A DNA stretch of 64,000 nucleotides from Symbiodinium natans. Its lineage: Eukaryota; Sar; Dinophyceae; Suessiales; Symbiodiniaceae. The stretch spans positions 244,001 through 308,000 of the forward strand of contig CAJNDS010002360.1 in the NCBI GenBank assembly GCA_905221605.1. Reading direction: 5' to 3'. This document shows, piece by piece, positions 22,227 through 34,469 of the stretch. The translations under genes were made by a program, and so were the position numbers. The notes under the pieces are model-generated. The model was not told where the DNA came from and ran no database searches. It worked only from the letters and a program-made list of their open reading frames with translations. How positions within the stretch are numbered: the stretch's first letter is position 1; each line of letters opens with the position of its first letter.

Positions 22227-22899
22227 CTGAGTGCAATATTTCGAGTCCGTGTCCCATTTCAGAGACGCTCTCGCATCTTCCCGAATGACCCTGACAGTCC
22301 CTGCCTCAGACACGTGGTGCCGGCGAGGTTTCGGAGGCTTCAGCGGCTGCAACAGCACGGACCTGCACACCCCGCAACCCGAAAATCTGCTCGAAACTAT
22401 CAGGCCCGGCTGTAGTACTCAGGCTAACCCTGCGTGCGCAATACTTGTGGACGCCTCACGCACAGAGCTTGGCTGAAGAGGCCGCAATGGCACTGCGATT
22501 CTACTGGTTCTGAGATCTAGAAGTGGCCCGCATTTCTAGAAGCCCGCCATAGGTACAGTTTTGGGCAAGCACTCAGGGCCCAGGAGCACCAGGGTCACCC
22601 AAAAACTTGAGAATCCACAACACGAAAGGCTGAACCTGGCCCGGCTTGTTGCGGAGAGCGCGCCGCAATTTGAAGGGGGGAGGATCCAAACATGTCAAAA
22701 GACCCACCAGTTCGCATCCCCGGTGCACATCCGCGGTGCACTGTCCCAAAAAAGGCCTCGCGGAGTCGGTTTGCTCGGTCGCTTCCAGCAGCTTCGCCTC
22801 AGCAACAAAACAGAGTGAAGAACACAGAACGGAGCGCCACATCACTCAGCTGGAGAACGAAATCTCCCCTACTCAGCTGGAAAAATGAAATCGAGCTTT

Positions 22900-24150
22900 T
22901 TACACCATGACCATCACAGTAACCATCATGAGGTGGCTAGCAGTGCAGTCCGTGGAAAAGTCCGAGCCTAGTATGAAGCTTCTTGAAAGACGCATGCGGC
23001 ATGTGGCAGGGAGCAAAGCATACACAAGCGGGCCGATTGCAGAGTCGGATGAACGCGAAACAGCTCATCTACTCACCTCAGAAGCTCAAGGCTTGGACAG
23101 CTGGATGCTCTTTGCCGAGTAAGTTAACCATCCGCTTTCGCCAAAGTTCCTGCACAAGCTTGAGCTGGGAAGCCCGGGAGCAGAAGCCGGTGTAAAGAGG
23201 CGTGTATGTAGGAATGTAGGATGCATGGCGCAGGCCATCTTGTGTATACCCTTTTCGATGCACATGCACTTCCACCTGCCCTCGCCAAGCCCCTAACATG
23301 CTCTGGTTCCACAAAGGAAGGGAACCCTCCGCGCAGTCGACACCAAGTCCCTATACCCTGCACCCGGACCGAACCTGACGCCGGATTTCACCGTCAGCCC
23401 CAGGCTTGTTCAGCACCTGCCGTCAGAAGTACGAGTGTTCCAAAAGCACTCACACAGAACGGATCCGGGTTGCAAACGATCCAATCTGCCCACATGCTCA
23501 CACAAGCAGGCTCTGAGATCCCAGCTGGGCGGAAGGCTAGGTAGTGCCTGGATGCAGAAATGGTTCATGCTCTGCAGACCATGCATATGTAAGGAACGCG
23601 TGGGGCGTAGATTCGGCATAGGAAGAAAGTGGGTTGCTGAACGAACTTCGGATTCGAGAATGCATATTGACAGTACGGTTCCCTTGTTTTCCTCATTTGA
23701 CACACAAGGGCATGTGCTTGCATCTGCCCTTTCTCATGCAAGGGGCCAGAAGCCGTTGGTGTCCCGCTGGATCGTGCCCATTGTGCTGTCCAGCTCTGCC
23801 TGGAAAGGGTTTCATGGGACTTCGAGCTTCATTTTGCCTCATTTTGTGTGATGTTTGCTTCCTTGCCTCCGGGTACACCTTGAGCTCCTCCGCCCCAGCA
23901 GCCTGGCGACAGCTCCATCCTACATTGCCCAGTACGGGGATGATAGAGGTGAGGCATCAGGTGACAAGAGCCCCACTCCCATGGTTTTGGCACCTTTGCT
24001 CTCTCCACCTGCTCGCCATCTGCCCGGCAGGTGCAAGCAGTGCGCTTAGAAGAATGCGGCCCCGCCAGCTGCCCAAATGCCGCACAGTGCAATGGGCACA
24101 TGCGGAGCCTGTGCGGGCTGCTGACGGAATCCGCACGTCGGCACAAGGGC
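22900..24150. other. No supported gene
   Basis: Several overlapping open frames exist on both strands here (up to 191 codons on plus at 23634-24209) but none has splice borders, an ATG context or composition that separates it from its shadows. I see no repeat or RNA gene. Confidence 0.4.
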
Positions 24151-24156
24151 TGGCAT

Positions 24157-25480
24157 TCGAAGAGATGCGGACCACGTTGGTTAGAGACAAGGAAGATAGC
24201 GAACAATAGAACCAGGCGCTCGATGAGGCGCAACGACAGAACACTCAACTAATCACGTCTCACGCCACCGCACCAATTCCAGCCGCCACAAGGCCAGGTA
24301 GGTTGTTATCCCTTTTTGGGCGTCACGACCTGTCACTGGGCAACGAGGCCGCAGAGCGCGAAAGGAGCAGCTGTGCTCGCTTCGCAGACATGCCTCCAGA
24401 AGCCCTGCTCTGAAATGCTTAGCAGCTTGGCACTTGTCTTCCACTAGTGCCAGCTATGCACGCTATGTGTGAAACTAAAGGGATACAGTCTTGCACTGGC
24501 AACATCACGCAACCGCTGAAAATATAGACTGGCTGCCCATTGCCTTGTTGTTGTTGCATCAGCATCAACAGTTCTTAGCTAAACAAGAAAGGCGTGCGTT
24601 GCAGAAGAGTCGCAAGAGTCAGATAAATCCTGGAACGGCTCCATCACTTTGGAGCATGTGTCGCGGGGCTCGACAGCTCTGCATTGGTTGATGATGAACA
24701 GAGGCTGCGAACGTTGATCACGCACTGTACGTCAAGCTACTTACATCAAGGATGCTGAGTTGCCCTACGGGCTGCTTCTTCTAGTAAACTAAGTATGGTA
24801 GAACCTCAAGCAAGCAAGATTTGCAAAGCTAGGACCCGGCCGACATCTAGCGTGCGGCTGCAGCACCTCTCCACTTTCCAGCACGAAGGCTAGCGTTCGA
24901 AGAGATGCAGACCACGCACATCTTATGTTACACTCTAGGCAACGAGGCACGCAGAGGATGCAGGAGCTGCCCTCCCTTCATGGGCATGCCTCCAGAAGCC
25001 CAGCTCTTAAACGTTTCGCAGCTTGGCACTTGTCTGTCATTAGTGCCAGCACGGCAAACGAACTACTTGTGAAACTAACAATACAATCTTGCAACGTCAC
25101 GCAGCCGCTGAAAAAAGCAAAAACAAACTGGCTGCCCATTGCTTTGCTACTGTTCAATCAATCAGCATCAACCGTTCTTTGCTAAACCAAAAAGGCGTGA
25201 AGTTGAAGAAGAGTCGCAAGGGTAATATAAGTCCTGGAACGGCTCCATCACTTTGGAGCATGTGTCGCGGGGCTCGACAGCTCTGCATTGGTTGATGATG
25301 AACGGAGGCTCCAAGTGTTGCTCCACGTACTGTACGTCAGCATGGATAGAAAAGGCGCTTATGTCACGATGCTGAATTGCCTCACGGGCCTGCTTCTTCT
25401 AGTTAACTAAGTATGGTACAACCTCTCCCAGGCAAGCAAGATGTGCAAAGCGAGGACCCGGCCGACGTCTAGCGTGCAGC
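24157..25480 (+). repeat. Diverged tandem duplication of a 0.6-0.7-kb unit
   Basis: Copy one spans about 24157-24860 and copy two about 24895-25480. They share GTTCGAAGAGATGC-type starts, ACATGCCTCCAGAAGCCC or GCATGCCTCCAGAAGCCC, GCAGCTTGGCACTTGTCT, GGCTGCCCATTG, and a nearly identical stretch of about 80 bases (24626-24700 and 25227-25302, starting CCTGGAACGGCTCCATCACT). Copy two lacks roughly 100 bases found in copy one. The best-conserved part is much more similar than the rest, which may reflect selection or gene conversion. Frames in it are short and do not decide a strand. Confidence 0.75.
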
Positions 25481-26943
25481 AGCCTATCTACGAATTTGTT
25501 CACACTGCATGAGCCTTCTACGCAGGCTGGCAGCAGGGCGAGTGAGCTTCGCCAGAAGTGACTGCCACACGTGTGCGCTACTGCTTGGTTTCCAGTCTTG
25601 TCTTACCAGTGTTGTGCTGTTAATGTTGAGCTAATACTGATACGGGGTTACTTGATGTTCATAAGCAGACTCCTGCAGCATATCCGTTACGTTCAGGCTC
25701 CTTTTCAAAGCCCATCATTGCCCCTTCGTCCCGGGGTGGTGCCTTCAGCTTTAGGCACTGCCCCATCGCACCAAGGGGATATTGTTTGTGACGTGTCCAG
25801 CCTATGGGGTTTCAGCGAGCTGTGCCGTTTGCCCCTTGTTTGCTGGCGGTGCGTGAGTGCGTGCGTGTGGGACGACCCTGTAGGGTCTTTTATTTAAATG
25901 TTCAAGTTCGCATCCCTTGCTTAGTACCTCCATGAGGGATCATGGTGGAAGAACTTTGAGTCTGAGAAGTGGGCTGTCTTGCCAAGTGATCCATCCAACC
26001 CTCGCTAGCTTGAGTGTAGCTTCCTCTTGCTGGCTTGGGGGGGGAGTCTCCGTGACTCAGGTGTTGCAAGTGTGCTTGAATGTGGGGCCCACGGGTAGTT
26101 ACATAAGCCTTCTGGCCGGAGTACTCCTGGGGTTACAGGCCGAGCACACCCTGGTCCCCCCCCCACACCCACACACACACTCAAAGCCTATCATTTTGTG
26201 TGCGGAATTGGAGAATCACTGATGTTTGTGATCACGGTGAACGCCGATCTCATACAACATCGAACAACATAATCTCCGAAACTTACACAAGCCCTACATG
26301 TTGTGTCGAGATCCCCTTGCAACCCTATTACATGCGGATCGCCCTCCAAATATGCCCGTGCAAATCTCAAAGCTGGTGTAAATTAATATGGATACCCATA
26401 TAAAAAAAGGCCATCGTTCGATATGGAGACTCTTGCAATTCCGCCCATGCCTACAGAGGAGGTTTCTTCCGCAAAAGCCTGACTTTAGATGCCAATACCG
26501 CCGGCCCTGATTGCCAGTTGTCCAGGCGAGATTCCCCCAATACCCCAACCAGTCTACATGCAAATCGCCAACAGAAACGCTCATGCGCATGATATGCCCA
26601 TATAGGCTCCATGGACGTTCATTTGCTCCCTTGCAAATCCTCAAACAAGGCTTGCTCTTTAAAGGTGCCGCACTTTAGATGTAGATTATCCTCACATATC
26701 CTGCTTGATGAGACTTCCAAGGGCTTCCTTAACATAGTGATTCCCTTTTTTTTACTACCTGTATTAAAACAAGAGCGGTCTTCACATTTCCCCTACACTT
26801 TGAAGGGGACAAACCATTGGCCCCCCCCAAACCTAAACTTACGAAAGCAACTGCAAGCTAGACAGCAACGGAGCAGTCAACTCATGGTTGGGCCGCCAGG
26901 CTCGGACAGACAAGCAATGCATCTGTCATCAGAACCACTGTAC

Positions 26944-27087
26944 CATTCCACATCTGCCGCTATCATTGGCGACTTCGAGACTGCTCTGGTGAATCGCTGT
27001 GGACGCTACACCGACACATGCTTTCATCTCCTTGTCAGCTTCCTGAGAAGAAAGCTCGAGCTGGTCAAAGATGCTCAAAGCCGGGAT
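26944..27087 (-). CDS. Internal exon, 48 codons, unknown product
   Basis: Acceptor AATGTGACGCAG and donor GTACAG bound exactly 48 codons, phase 0 at both ends. The peptide is helical and acidic (LSIFDQLELSSQEADKEMKA, then VGVASTAIHQSSLEVAND). The overlapping 170-codon plus-strand frame at 26611-27123 is therefore probably a shadow. No family recognised. Confidence 0.5.
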
Positions 27088-28294
27088 CTGCGTCACATTC
27101 ACCGGGCGTCAAGTAGGCTTTAAACGAACTTAAATTTGGTTCCTCGATGTACATGGCGCTGTGCAATGCGGCGGCTGGCCTTGGCGAGAATGCTACGTCC
27201 GAAAACTGGCGAATCAGGTTTCCCTGGCCCTAATCCTCACGCTAAGACCGCACTAGCGAGGCTCTTCCACAAGCGATACTTACCCCCTTCAAGCAATACT
27301 GAAAAGCGACGAGAAATTCTTGTAGCCCTGGAGCCCAAGCCCCGCGTACCCCCACGGCCAGCCGCAGTCATCGCGGTCATCGCGCAATTTCACGTGCAGA
27401 GCTTTCGGAAGTCATGCAGACATGGTTGTCAGATGTATCAAGTGGCTAGCCTCTTTGCGCTCAGAGCAGCCTTGAACTGTCCGGGCAGCTAGATCTCGAC
27501 TGCAACGGTCTTCCGGCTGGGTCGCACAAGTGCAAGCTCCAGGGGCAGAAGCCCCGCACAGGATACATAGCGTGATGCTTGTTGAGAGGCAAGGACAGGA
27601 GAAGATGGAAAAGGATCCGCTGCGCAGCGTGATACAACGATGTTGGACAGCTTGCTTTGGGCTTGTGACCTTGCTTCCCAATACGATTGCAAAAAACAAC
27701 AATCAAGAGGATGGCCGTTTCAAGGCGCTGTCCTCTTGCCTTAGAAAAAAATCGTCAAGCAACCTGGGCAACTACTGTCGTAGTAACCTGGCTTCCCCAG
27801 TCAGCGACCCGCCCTTGACACGCGTGGCAATCGGCCCATCAGGCCCTCCGCATTCGGCAGGTCGTTGTTGAGGCCCCTAATCAGGTCCTCAGCTCTCAAG
27901 CCTGAGACTAGCCCCGATCCATCCGAGTAATCCTGATCCTAGAGGGTAAGATGACCATGCTCCTCAGGGGATTCGGATTTGGGAGCGCAAACTTTGGGAA
28001 GTCTTTTGGCATGACCTGAAGTTCTAGACGCTCATGCAAAAATGCAGAGAGGCTCGGGAAGAAGCATACAGAGGGCATACTATGAAACTAAGTCTACAGG
28101 TTACAGCAGCCGTGCTGCATCCTCACTGATGAGAACATAGCTGTGGCACACACACACTACTTGGAGGTTCGTGGTACTTATTATCCAAGTACAACTGTAA
28201 CTGTACTTATAACTGTACTTCAAACCATCTTCGGGCCTTTAAGGGGCTTATAAGTGGGTTCGAAGAAATTGACCATTTCTGACCAGGCCGCCAT

Positions 28295-28458
28295 TCAGTT
28301 CCCCTTCGTCATCTGCCGTGCATCGCTCCCCTCCAGCAGCAATTCGAAAAGATCAACCTTCGGCAGGGCCTGGGCTTCCCATGGTCTCATGGCAACTGTA
28401 GCACGCGCCGCGTGGCGCAAGAAGGTAACGATTAAAAGGCGTTCAACACTCACTCTTG
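28295..28458 (-). CDS. Terminal exon, 53 residues, unknown product
   Basis: A strong acceptor (CTGTTCTTCAGCAG) is followed by two bases, 53 codons and TGA. The peptide has a helical, basic start (RVSVERLLIVTFLRHAARAT) and a leucine/acid-rich end (KVDLFELLLEGSDARQMTKG). It most likely closes a minus-strand gene whose other exons lie above 28.5 kb. Function unknown. Confidence 0.5.
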
Positions 28459-28756
28459 CTGCTGAAGAACAGGAACAGAACGCCTGTACGGAGTAGGAGC
28501 ACCGGGCATGCCAGTAGGGCCAAAGATCCTCGGGGCTTCCAAAACTGACAAGCAAAGATCACCTCAGCCATACCCTGCCCTGAGCTCCTTCCCGAAAACC
28601 CTCTGAGCTCTGCCTTTTTTTGCTGTCACTTCACGACAAGACTTTGAGCTTTCCATTGAACCAAACAAGCTATATAACCCAGACAGGTTCAATTCTCCGA
28701 CATTCGAGCCAGATGTCTGGCACAATTGCCCTAATTGAAGGGGCGACGGAGAATGG

Positions 28757-28780
28757 GGGGGGGGGGGGGGGGGGGGGGGG
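28757..28780 (+). repeat. G homopolymer (about 24 bases)
   Basis: A pure G run followed by other G-rich tracts (28853-28900). Such G-clusters could form quadruplexes, and they are also sites of likely assembly error. Glycine and proline open frames across it are artefacts. Confidence 0.85.
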
Positions 28781-29528
28781 AAGTCCTCTTCCCGCCATTT
28801 GCAAACACAATGCCGCGTGATGGGATTGAACATGATTGGCATTTGAAAAAAGGTGGGGGTGGGGGATTGGGCCCGGGGCGGGGGGGTGGCCGGGGCAACC
28901 CCTGTCTTTTGGCAGCACAGCACGCGCGTGATGGCATGATTGGGTCTGAAACGATTCAAAGGGGCACTGATTTCTCTTGATGAGCACAGCCCCCCCGGAC
29001 ACACATGTCGGGCTTTTGTCATTGAATTCTCATCTCAGAATACTGCAAGCAAGAGGCCGCCTGAGCTGCAGCTCTGCATCCACAGGATCTGGTGAGCCGG
29101 CTCGGGCGGCCCTCTCCCTGTGGGGTTTCAGGACGTAGAGAACATTTGTCGAAAGAAGTCAGGTCAAGCTTCACCGAATTCCAGTTTTCGCATGTGTCCA
29201 TGAGCTCCCATGGCTTGACAGATGAAGCCGTTCTCTGTGCGGCAAGAAGGTCAAGCGTCTTGCGTCACTAGGGCAAAAGTAAGCCGAGGCCTCACGGAGT
29301 CTCGCGATGGGCTGCGTCCTGAGCACAGCGGAGCTTCTGGTGCAGAGGCGACTTCATCCTATGTGCAGGTGAGCTGGTTCTGCATCTCTGAGCGATTGCC
29401 ACATCTGCAGGGGTAGAATATGGGATTTCCAGGAGCTTCTGCAAAGAGCACACGATGCATCTTCTCACATCTCACTGGAGCAGTAATAAGCGTTGCAGCT
29501 TCAGAAGCTTGCACTCAATTTGACTCAC

Positions 29529-29880
29529 GTTTGATCTCCAGCCGACTGCGCGCCTTGACCGAAAGAACGAGGGGACGAGGGTGGTGTTACAGCATTCGCT
29601 GCTTGAATGTTCTTGGTCGCTTCAGCTGACTGCATGCTGGCCTTGGTGCTGAACAGACTCAAGATCTGCACAGCAATCCTCTTGTCATCAACACATATCA
29701 ACACGCATGTCAGTTGAACTGGCATGTCTGCCACACGAGCAAGATGCACAACATGCACAGCACTCTTCTTGCAGCGCACTGCGCAATGCTTGCCCAAGGG
29801 AAACTCTCCTGACTCGGCTGGTACCGCGGGCCCAGGGTTGATGGAAGCCAAAAGCTTGAGCCCATATAGCCAACGAAACC
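29529..29880 (-). CDS. Exon(s) of an unknown gene ending at a GTGAGT donor
   Basis: The minus strand is open in one frame from about 29944 to 29525. The 3' border is a strong donor (GTGAGT at 29523-29528). An internal acceptor (GCTGTGCAG) would start an exon at 29665 with 45 codons (LSLFSTKASMQSAEATKNIQ, then a serine/proline-rich tail). The upstream half (NPGPAVPAESGEFPLGKHC, KKSAVHVVHLARVADM) also has protein-like composition, so either one long exon or two exons are possible. A downstream exon at about 29364-29435 after TCTTTGCAG keeps the phase (WKSHILPLQMWQSLRDAEP). No family recognised. Confidence 0.45.
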
Positions 29881-30595
29881 AAGGTAAGCATTGGACAACA
29901 GCCTCTGATGCAGAGTTTTGCCCCACATGCAAGCACAGCGACATAGTGACATAGTGACATAGTGTTGCATACTGACTGCAACTCCAGAGTTTATCTGGCG
30001 GGCCCTCACTTGCCCCCCGCCTCGGGGATGGCCTCGCATGGGCTGCGGCGGCCCGCGCTCTGCCTCGGCCGCAGACTTCTTACACTTCTTGTGAACTTCC
30101 CACTTACAGCTTGCACTTGCAACAGCACTCACAGTACTGGTAGCAGCTGCTACTGGAACACTGTAGCGTTCTCAGAAGCCATTGCGACAAATTCACTGAG
30201 ACTGTCTCCCCCTGGTTCCTTGGCTCCCGCACCGGCGCAATGTCTTGCGCAGAAAACTGCGCAAGTCCGTCGCGTGACCCTGAGGTCAAGGTAGCTTCGT
30301 GCTTTGTCAGGTTGTCTCAGCTGCTTTTTTCGTGATTCGGCATTCGGGGAAGCGGCTGTCTTGCTCTCTTTTGCACGAACACCCCGCCAGTTCTGGCGAG
30401 GCAGCATGCCTCGAAAAAGGCTGCATGGACGTGGTCGACGTGCCCGTGCTTGAGGGTCATCTGAGTCGAGTCCGGACATTTTGAAGATATTGCGGCATGG
30501 CGAGACTGCGGCCAACCGATGTGCATCTCGGCTGAGATGAGTGCCCCTTCTGCGATGGCCGATGGCAACGGTAGCCAGCAGAAGTAATCCTTCGC

Positions 30596-30622
30596 GCACA
30601 CACACACACACACACACACACG
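30596..30622 (+). repeat. CA dinucleotide repeat
   Basis: An uninterrupted (CA)n microsatellite of about 27 bases, GT on the minus strand. Simple sequence in a presumed intron or spacer. Confidence 0.9.
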
Positions 30623-31599
30623 TGATCAGTCTCAGAGAAGCAGCCACCATGTCATGTGTCAGTCTGAAGACTGGGCCTCAAAGTGGGCAGCAGGTGCCAG
30701 CGGCGGGGTTTTCGCCTAGCGAACATGGTAGACAAGGAGTGCAGCATAGTGCAACCGCAGGAGAACTTGACGATGCATGAAAGAAGAGCGACAACAAATG
30801 GAACTCTTCAAACCACTCCTGTCTTGTTCTGTGCCGCCTTTGCCGCCTCAGGGCAGCTGGGACATCCCTTCGCCAGGGTCCTGCACTCCAAAAACTTTTG
30901 TGGCACTGCCAAAACCCTTTACGGCCTTCAGCGATTGGTGCGTCCATCTTGGAAATTCTCATACCACCCATTATGCGACCTCTACGCTCTTCTGTGCTCA
31001 AGTGGCATTCCTCGGCTGGGGCAACCCTTCAAGCCTGCGCAGCGTGCTGCGGCGGATCTCTGATAGCTCGAAGGAGAGCTGCAGGCCAACCTGTCCCGCT
31101 CGGGACATTCGAATGCCACAACGGGCGCCAACTCACGACTCGCTGGCCGGCCACTGTGACAACTGATGAACCCATTCTCTGCAATGCCACGAACGCGACA
31201 AAAACAACAAACTGCACAGTTTCGCCATGTCTAACCCCACCCGGGCACATTGCGTATGCGACTTTTGTATCCTGACATCAGATGCAAAGGCACGCAACGT
31301 AATGCAACGCTTCTCCAGCTTTCATCCTGCACTGCCCTTGCATCCAACCCTCCCCCGGATCGTGCGTATAGGGCTCTCGAGATCCCCACGCGGACCCTTG
31401 AACTGACCAGAAGCAGCCCGGGCGCACGAGAGAGAGAGAGAGAAAGTGCCTGCTAAAGCTTCAGCCGGTCATTGGAACGTCAGCGTTTCCAAGCTCCAGT
31501 TCCTACATCCTCAGCTGGCCACTTGCACCTTTCAGTTCAGAGGTGGACCGATTTTCGTTGTTATCAAGGTGGTCACCTGGTGTCCGAGTACAGGGCTTG

Positions 31600-31766
31600 T
31601 TACGACAAGCTGTATTCTGCCAGACGTTTCCAGCGAATCCCCGACATTGCCTCCAATTCATGCATCTGCTGCATCATATCAATGTCAGTGTCATCGTCGC
31701 CCACAGGGTTCTCCATCATCTCCGCAAGCCTGGCAATTGCTGTTTCGCCTATCCAGTCAACTGGAC
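31600..31766 (-). CDS. Terminal exon encoding an acidic helix, 54 residues
   Basis: After the acceptor GATTGCTCTTCAG come two bases, 54 codons and TAA. The peptide is strongly acidic and methionine-rich (ARLAEMMENPVGDDDTDIDM, then MQQMHELEAMSGIRWKRLAE). A GTAACA site overlaps the stop, so the frame could instead continue into another exon. No family recognised. Both the splice site and the composition support a real exon. Confidence 0.5.
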
Positions 31767-32589
31767 CTGAAGAGCAATCTGACTTACTCTGACCGCACCC
31801 ACGAACCATTGGACAACAAGAGATGTGGTAGCGACTCATCCGCATCACTGGCGGTGGCAAAAAGTTTCACCACCACGGAGCACGAAAGCTTGCGGAACTG
31901 CCAAGTTTCACACACAGCCACACACACACACACAACCTGACCAAGGGCGAGCTCTGGCAAAGTTGCAAATCGCGTTGCCTCTCCAGACCAGACATTGCCT
32001 CAACTGCACCAGCTAGGTAGCTTAGGGATAGTGGAAGCACAGGTTGTTCTTAGGGGCTCTGCCGGGCTGTTCGAGCGCGAAACAGACAAGCCGACTAAGT
32101 GATATTTGCAGTGTTTCGGGTTTAGCGTGCCCAAAAGTTTGTTTATACCAGTATGTTCGAGCGTGTCGGACCCTTCAAGATGGGAAATCGTTATTGACGG
32201 TGCTGTCTTGCTTTACCGCAGTTTTACATCCATGCCGCATGGTGACCAGAGCAGCCTTCAATTTTAAACCCTTCGACTTCGATAAAAACCCAAACCCGTC
32301 AAACCCGTCGAACTGGTCACCCTGCCCGTCCACAACCCTCAATTCCGTTGTCGTGTCCCTGCCGTGACTGCAACAACAACACCACCACAAGCGCTTTGGT
32401 GCTATGCCTGCTATGCCAACCCGGCGGACCATCGTTGTTCAAGAATGCTAAAGGATGCTACCGCAACTTTGCATGCTTTGGAAGACCAAGACGCCCAGTA
32501 GACCACCCAAGGAAACACGATGCCGTCCTGGGCACACCAACGACAAGATCATGCCTCTCATCAGCTACGCAGAGGTGTGACAATTTGGC

Positions 32590-32787
32590 GCGGCTTACTT
32601 GAAGACAGGAAGCAAATATGCTGCCGACAAGATCATCGCCTGGATCAACGTCAGGCTGACACATGCAGAAATACATCCGGACGACGTTGTGGTGCCAGGA
32701 TACTCTAGGATGCGAAGCTTCTGGAGCTACTCACACATGCATGCTGGTGCATCAGCCGTTTCCAAACCCCCGATCCACAAGATCTAA
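32590..32787 (+). other. Plus-strand open frame with protein-like composition, strand disputed
   Basis: The frame reads GSKYAADKIIAWINVRLTHA and continues to a TAA at 32785-32787. The same frame upstream is interrupted by TGA at about 32578 (…LISYAEV, stop, QFGAAYLKTG). It overlaps the 3' end of the four-exon minus-strand gene by only a few bases. It may be a convergent gene or pseudogene, or a chance frame. Confidence 0.25.
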
Positions 32788-33447
32788 GAATATTCGCGGC
32801 TTCGCAGATCTCTACAGCTGAGGTGTGAGCTGACTTTGTGTACCAGCGGCCACATGAAGGTGAAGACTGCCTTTGCTGAGTACTTTGCCAATCTCACCGC
32901 TGGAAGTGTGACAGGATGTTCTGATTCAAAACTCCGGAAACCCGATATTTGGCCAGGCTTCGACAATCACGCGGCAATGCCTCAGCGTCACTGATGATGT
33001 CTCGGGTGATGTGCTCTGGAAACTCGACCGCTGGTGCGCCCTTGCTTTCTCTTTCTAAACAAGGCACTGGTAGTACGCCAAGGATACGGGCCGCATGATA
33101 AGACCCGCCAGGTGGGTCAGCTGGTCCAGAGCATCCTGAGTGGAATGTTTGTGCGTGCCAAAACGAACAGCGCAATGTGAGAATCTCGTGACTGTGATCT
33201 TTGAGGCAGTGCGGGCAAACACCGAGCCCGGCGACTCCGGTGATATCGGCGATCAGGTTAAGCACCTTACAGCCCATTCCCAAGCGGGCCAGGAGTTCCG
33301 AAGGGGGCTTCCCCCGTGGACGACTCGGGCTCGCACGCGCTCGGGATAGCCCCACTTCTGTGCGATGGGCATGTGACACACCTCTGCCAGCATGCTCAGG
33401 ATGACCTCCGCTCCAGTCAGTGAAGGGCTGATGCTTCTCAGAGCCAT
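32784..33447 (-). CDS. Four-exon gene, 113 residues, product unknown
   Basis: Exons 33382-33447 (starts ATG), 33223-33307, 32898-33054 and 32784-32817 (ends TAG) join with perfect codon phase through three GT-AG introns of 74, 168 and 80 bases. Donors are GTGTGT, GTGTTT and GTGAGA; acceptors are GGGGGAAG, TTGTTTAG and CACACCTCAG. The protein begins MALRSISPSLTGAEVILSML, continues ELLARLGMGCKVLNLIADIT and then KGAPAVEFPEHITRDIISDA. It has no cleavable signal peptide, and the middle is helical with a possible short hydrophobic segment. A stop lies upstream in frame of the ATG. I recognise no family. The fit of three introns and both ends makes this one of the safest gene models here. Confidence 0.6.
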
Positions 33448-33726
33448 TCGGGCACAGTAGCGCAAAAGGTATCAGAACATGTCAGCACTTGGCACTGTGA
33501 AAAAGACTAGCTGGCCTTGGGCAACGCCGGTACCTTAAAGCTGTGATGCCAATGTACGCAGTGTGGTGGCACCAATGACACCAACCTTGTAAATCCTTCA
33601 GCGCTTCGACACCTGTCGTTTTCAGATGCCTGCAGCCTTTCGCCAAGCTGCGATGTCACAGCTCTGAGGCACGAATGCGCAGTCCTGGATACCAAAGGCT
33701 GGTGGACTTCGCAACTGCAAATCATG

Positions 33727-33882
33727 TCAGATGAGAGTCCACGCATGTAAACTGGAAGGATGATTTATTGCGTAATCGAAACACATGACGTAAGGAGCAT
33801 CAGCGGCTTTTTGTCCAATGATGCGGCAGCTGCTGCCCAAAGCTCGGCCACACTCACGCAGGACATCCTGCAACCACATGCG
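33727..33882 (-). CDS. Terminal exon of an unknown gene
   Basis: An open frame reads MWLQDVLRECGRALGSSCRI, then IGQKAADAPYVMCFDYAIN, to a TGA stop at the low-coordinate end. Composition is protein-like and the strand agrees with its neighbours. The 5' border is not fixed; the frame extends to about 34032. It lies between the four-exon gene and the acetyltransferase gene. Family unknown. Confidence 0.35.
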   Translation of the reverse strand, partial: RMWLQDVLRECGRALGSSCRIIGQKAADAPYVMCFDYAINHPSSLHAWTLI

Positions 33883-34469
33883 CAAAGCACTGAAGCACTG
33901 GAAGCGCAGTCCCCTGGCAGTCCCGAAAGCATCGCGAAGCAAACTCTTCCGTGAAGCAGAGGCACGGGAGAAGCAGCTAGCCTTGCAACATGCAGCTGCT
34001 GTGCGCCTGGCAGTCCACCATGGGCACCTCACCAGCTGCCAAGAGAGCGGCCATAGCCTCCAGCTGTCAACATGTCATCACTCTCCGCGTACGATGATAA
34101 GTTGACAATGCACTACGCGCAGATTCATAGCACAAACAGCCAAGAACCTAAGAGCCTCACCTCGTTGTTTTGTGTCCACTGCAACATCCGGATCACACTA
34201 AGCTGGGCCAAGCCTGCACAAGAGCAGCGCCAGAGGAGTCTGCAGAATACCGCATTGAGCAACAACGGTCTCTTGCATGGACGATCCGATAAGAGCAATG
34301 GCCTTCAGCACGGAGCTTCAGCACCTTAGCCAAGTCGCTAAGCAGTGCCCAAACGCACTGGAACTAGTCGCATCAACAGTTTTCCACGACGTCCAGGCAT
34401 CGCAACCCTTGTAGTTGAAGACCGTCAACAGAGAATGGATGAGTCCAACACCGGAACAAAAGAATGCGT

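Noticed and set aside
29848-29863. GGGCTCAAG on the minus strand as another spliced-leader relic
   Set aside because: Only seven bases match the leader end, and it lies inside a good coding frame, not at a gene start.
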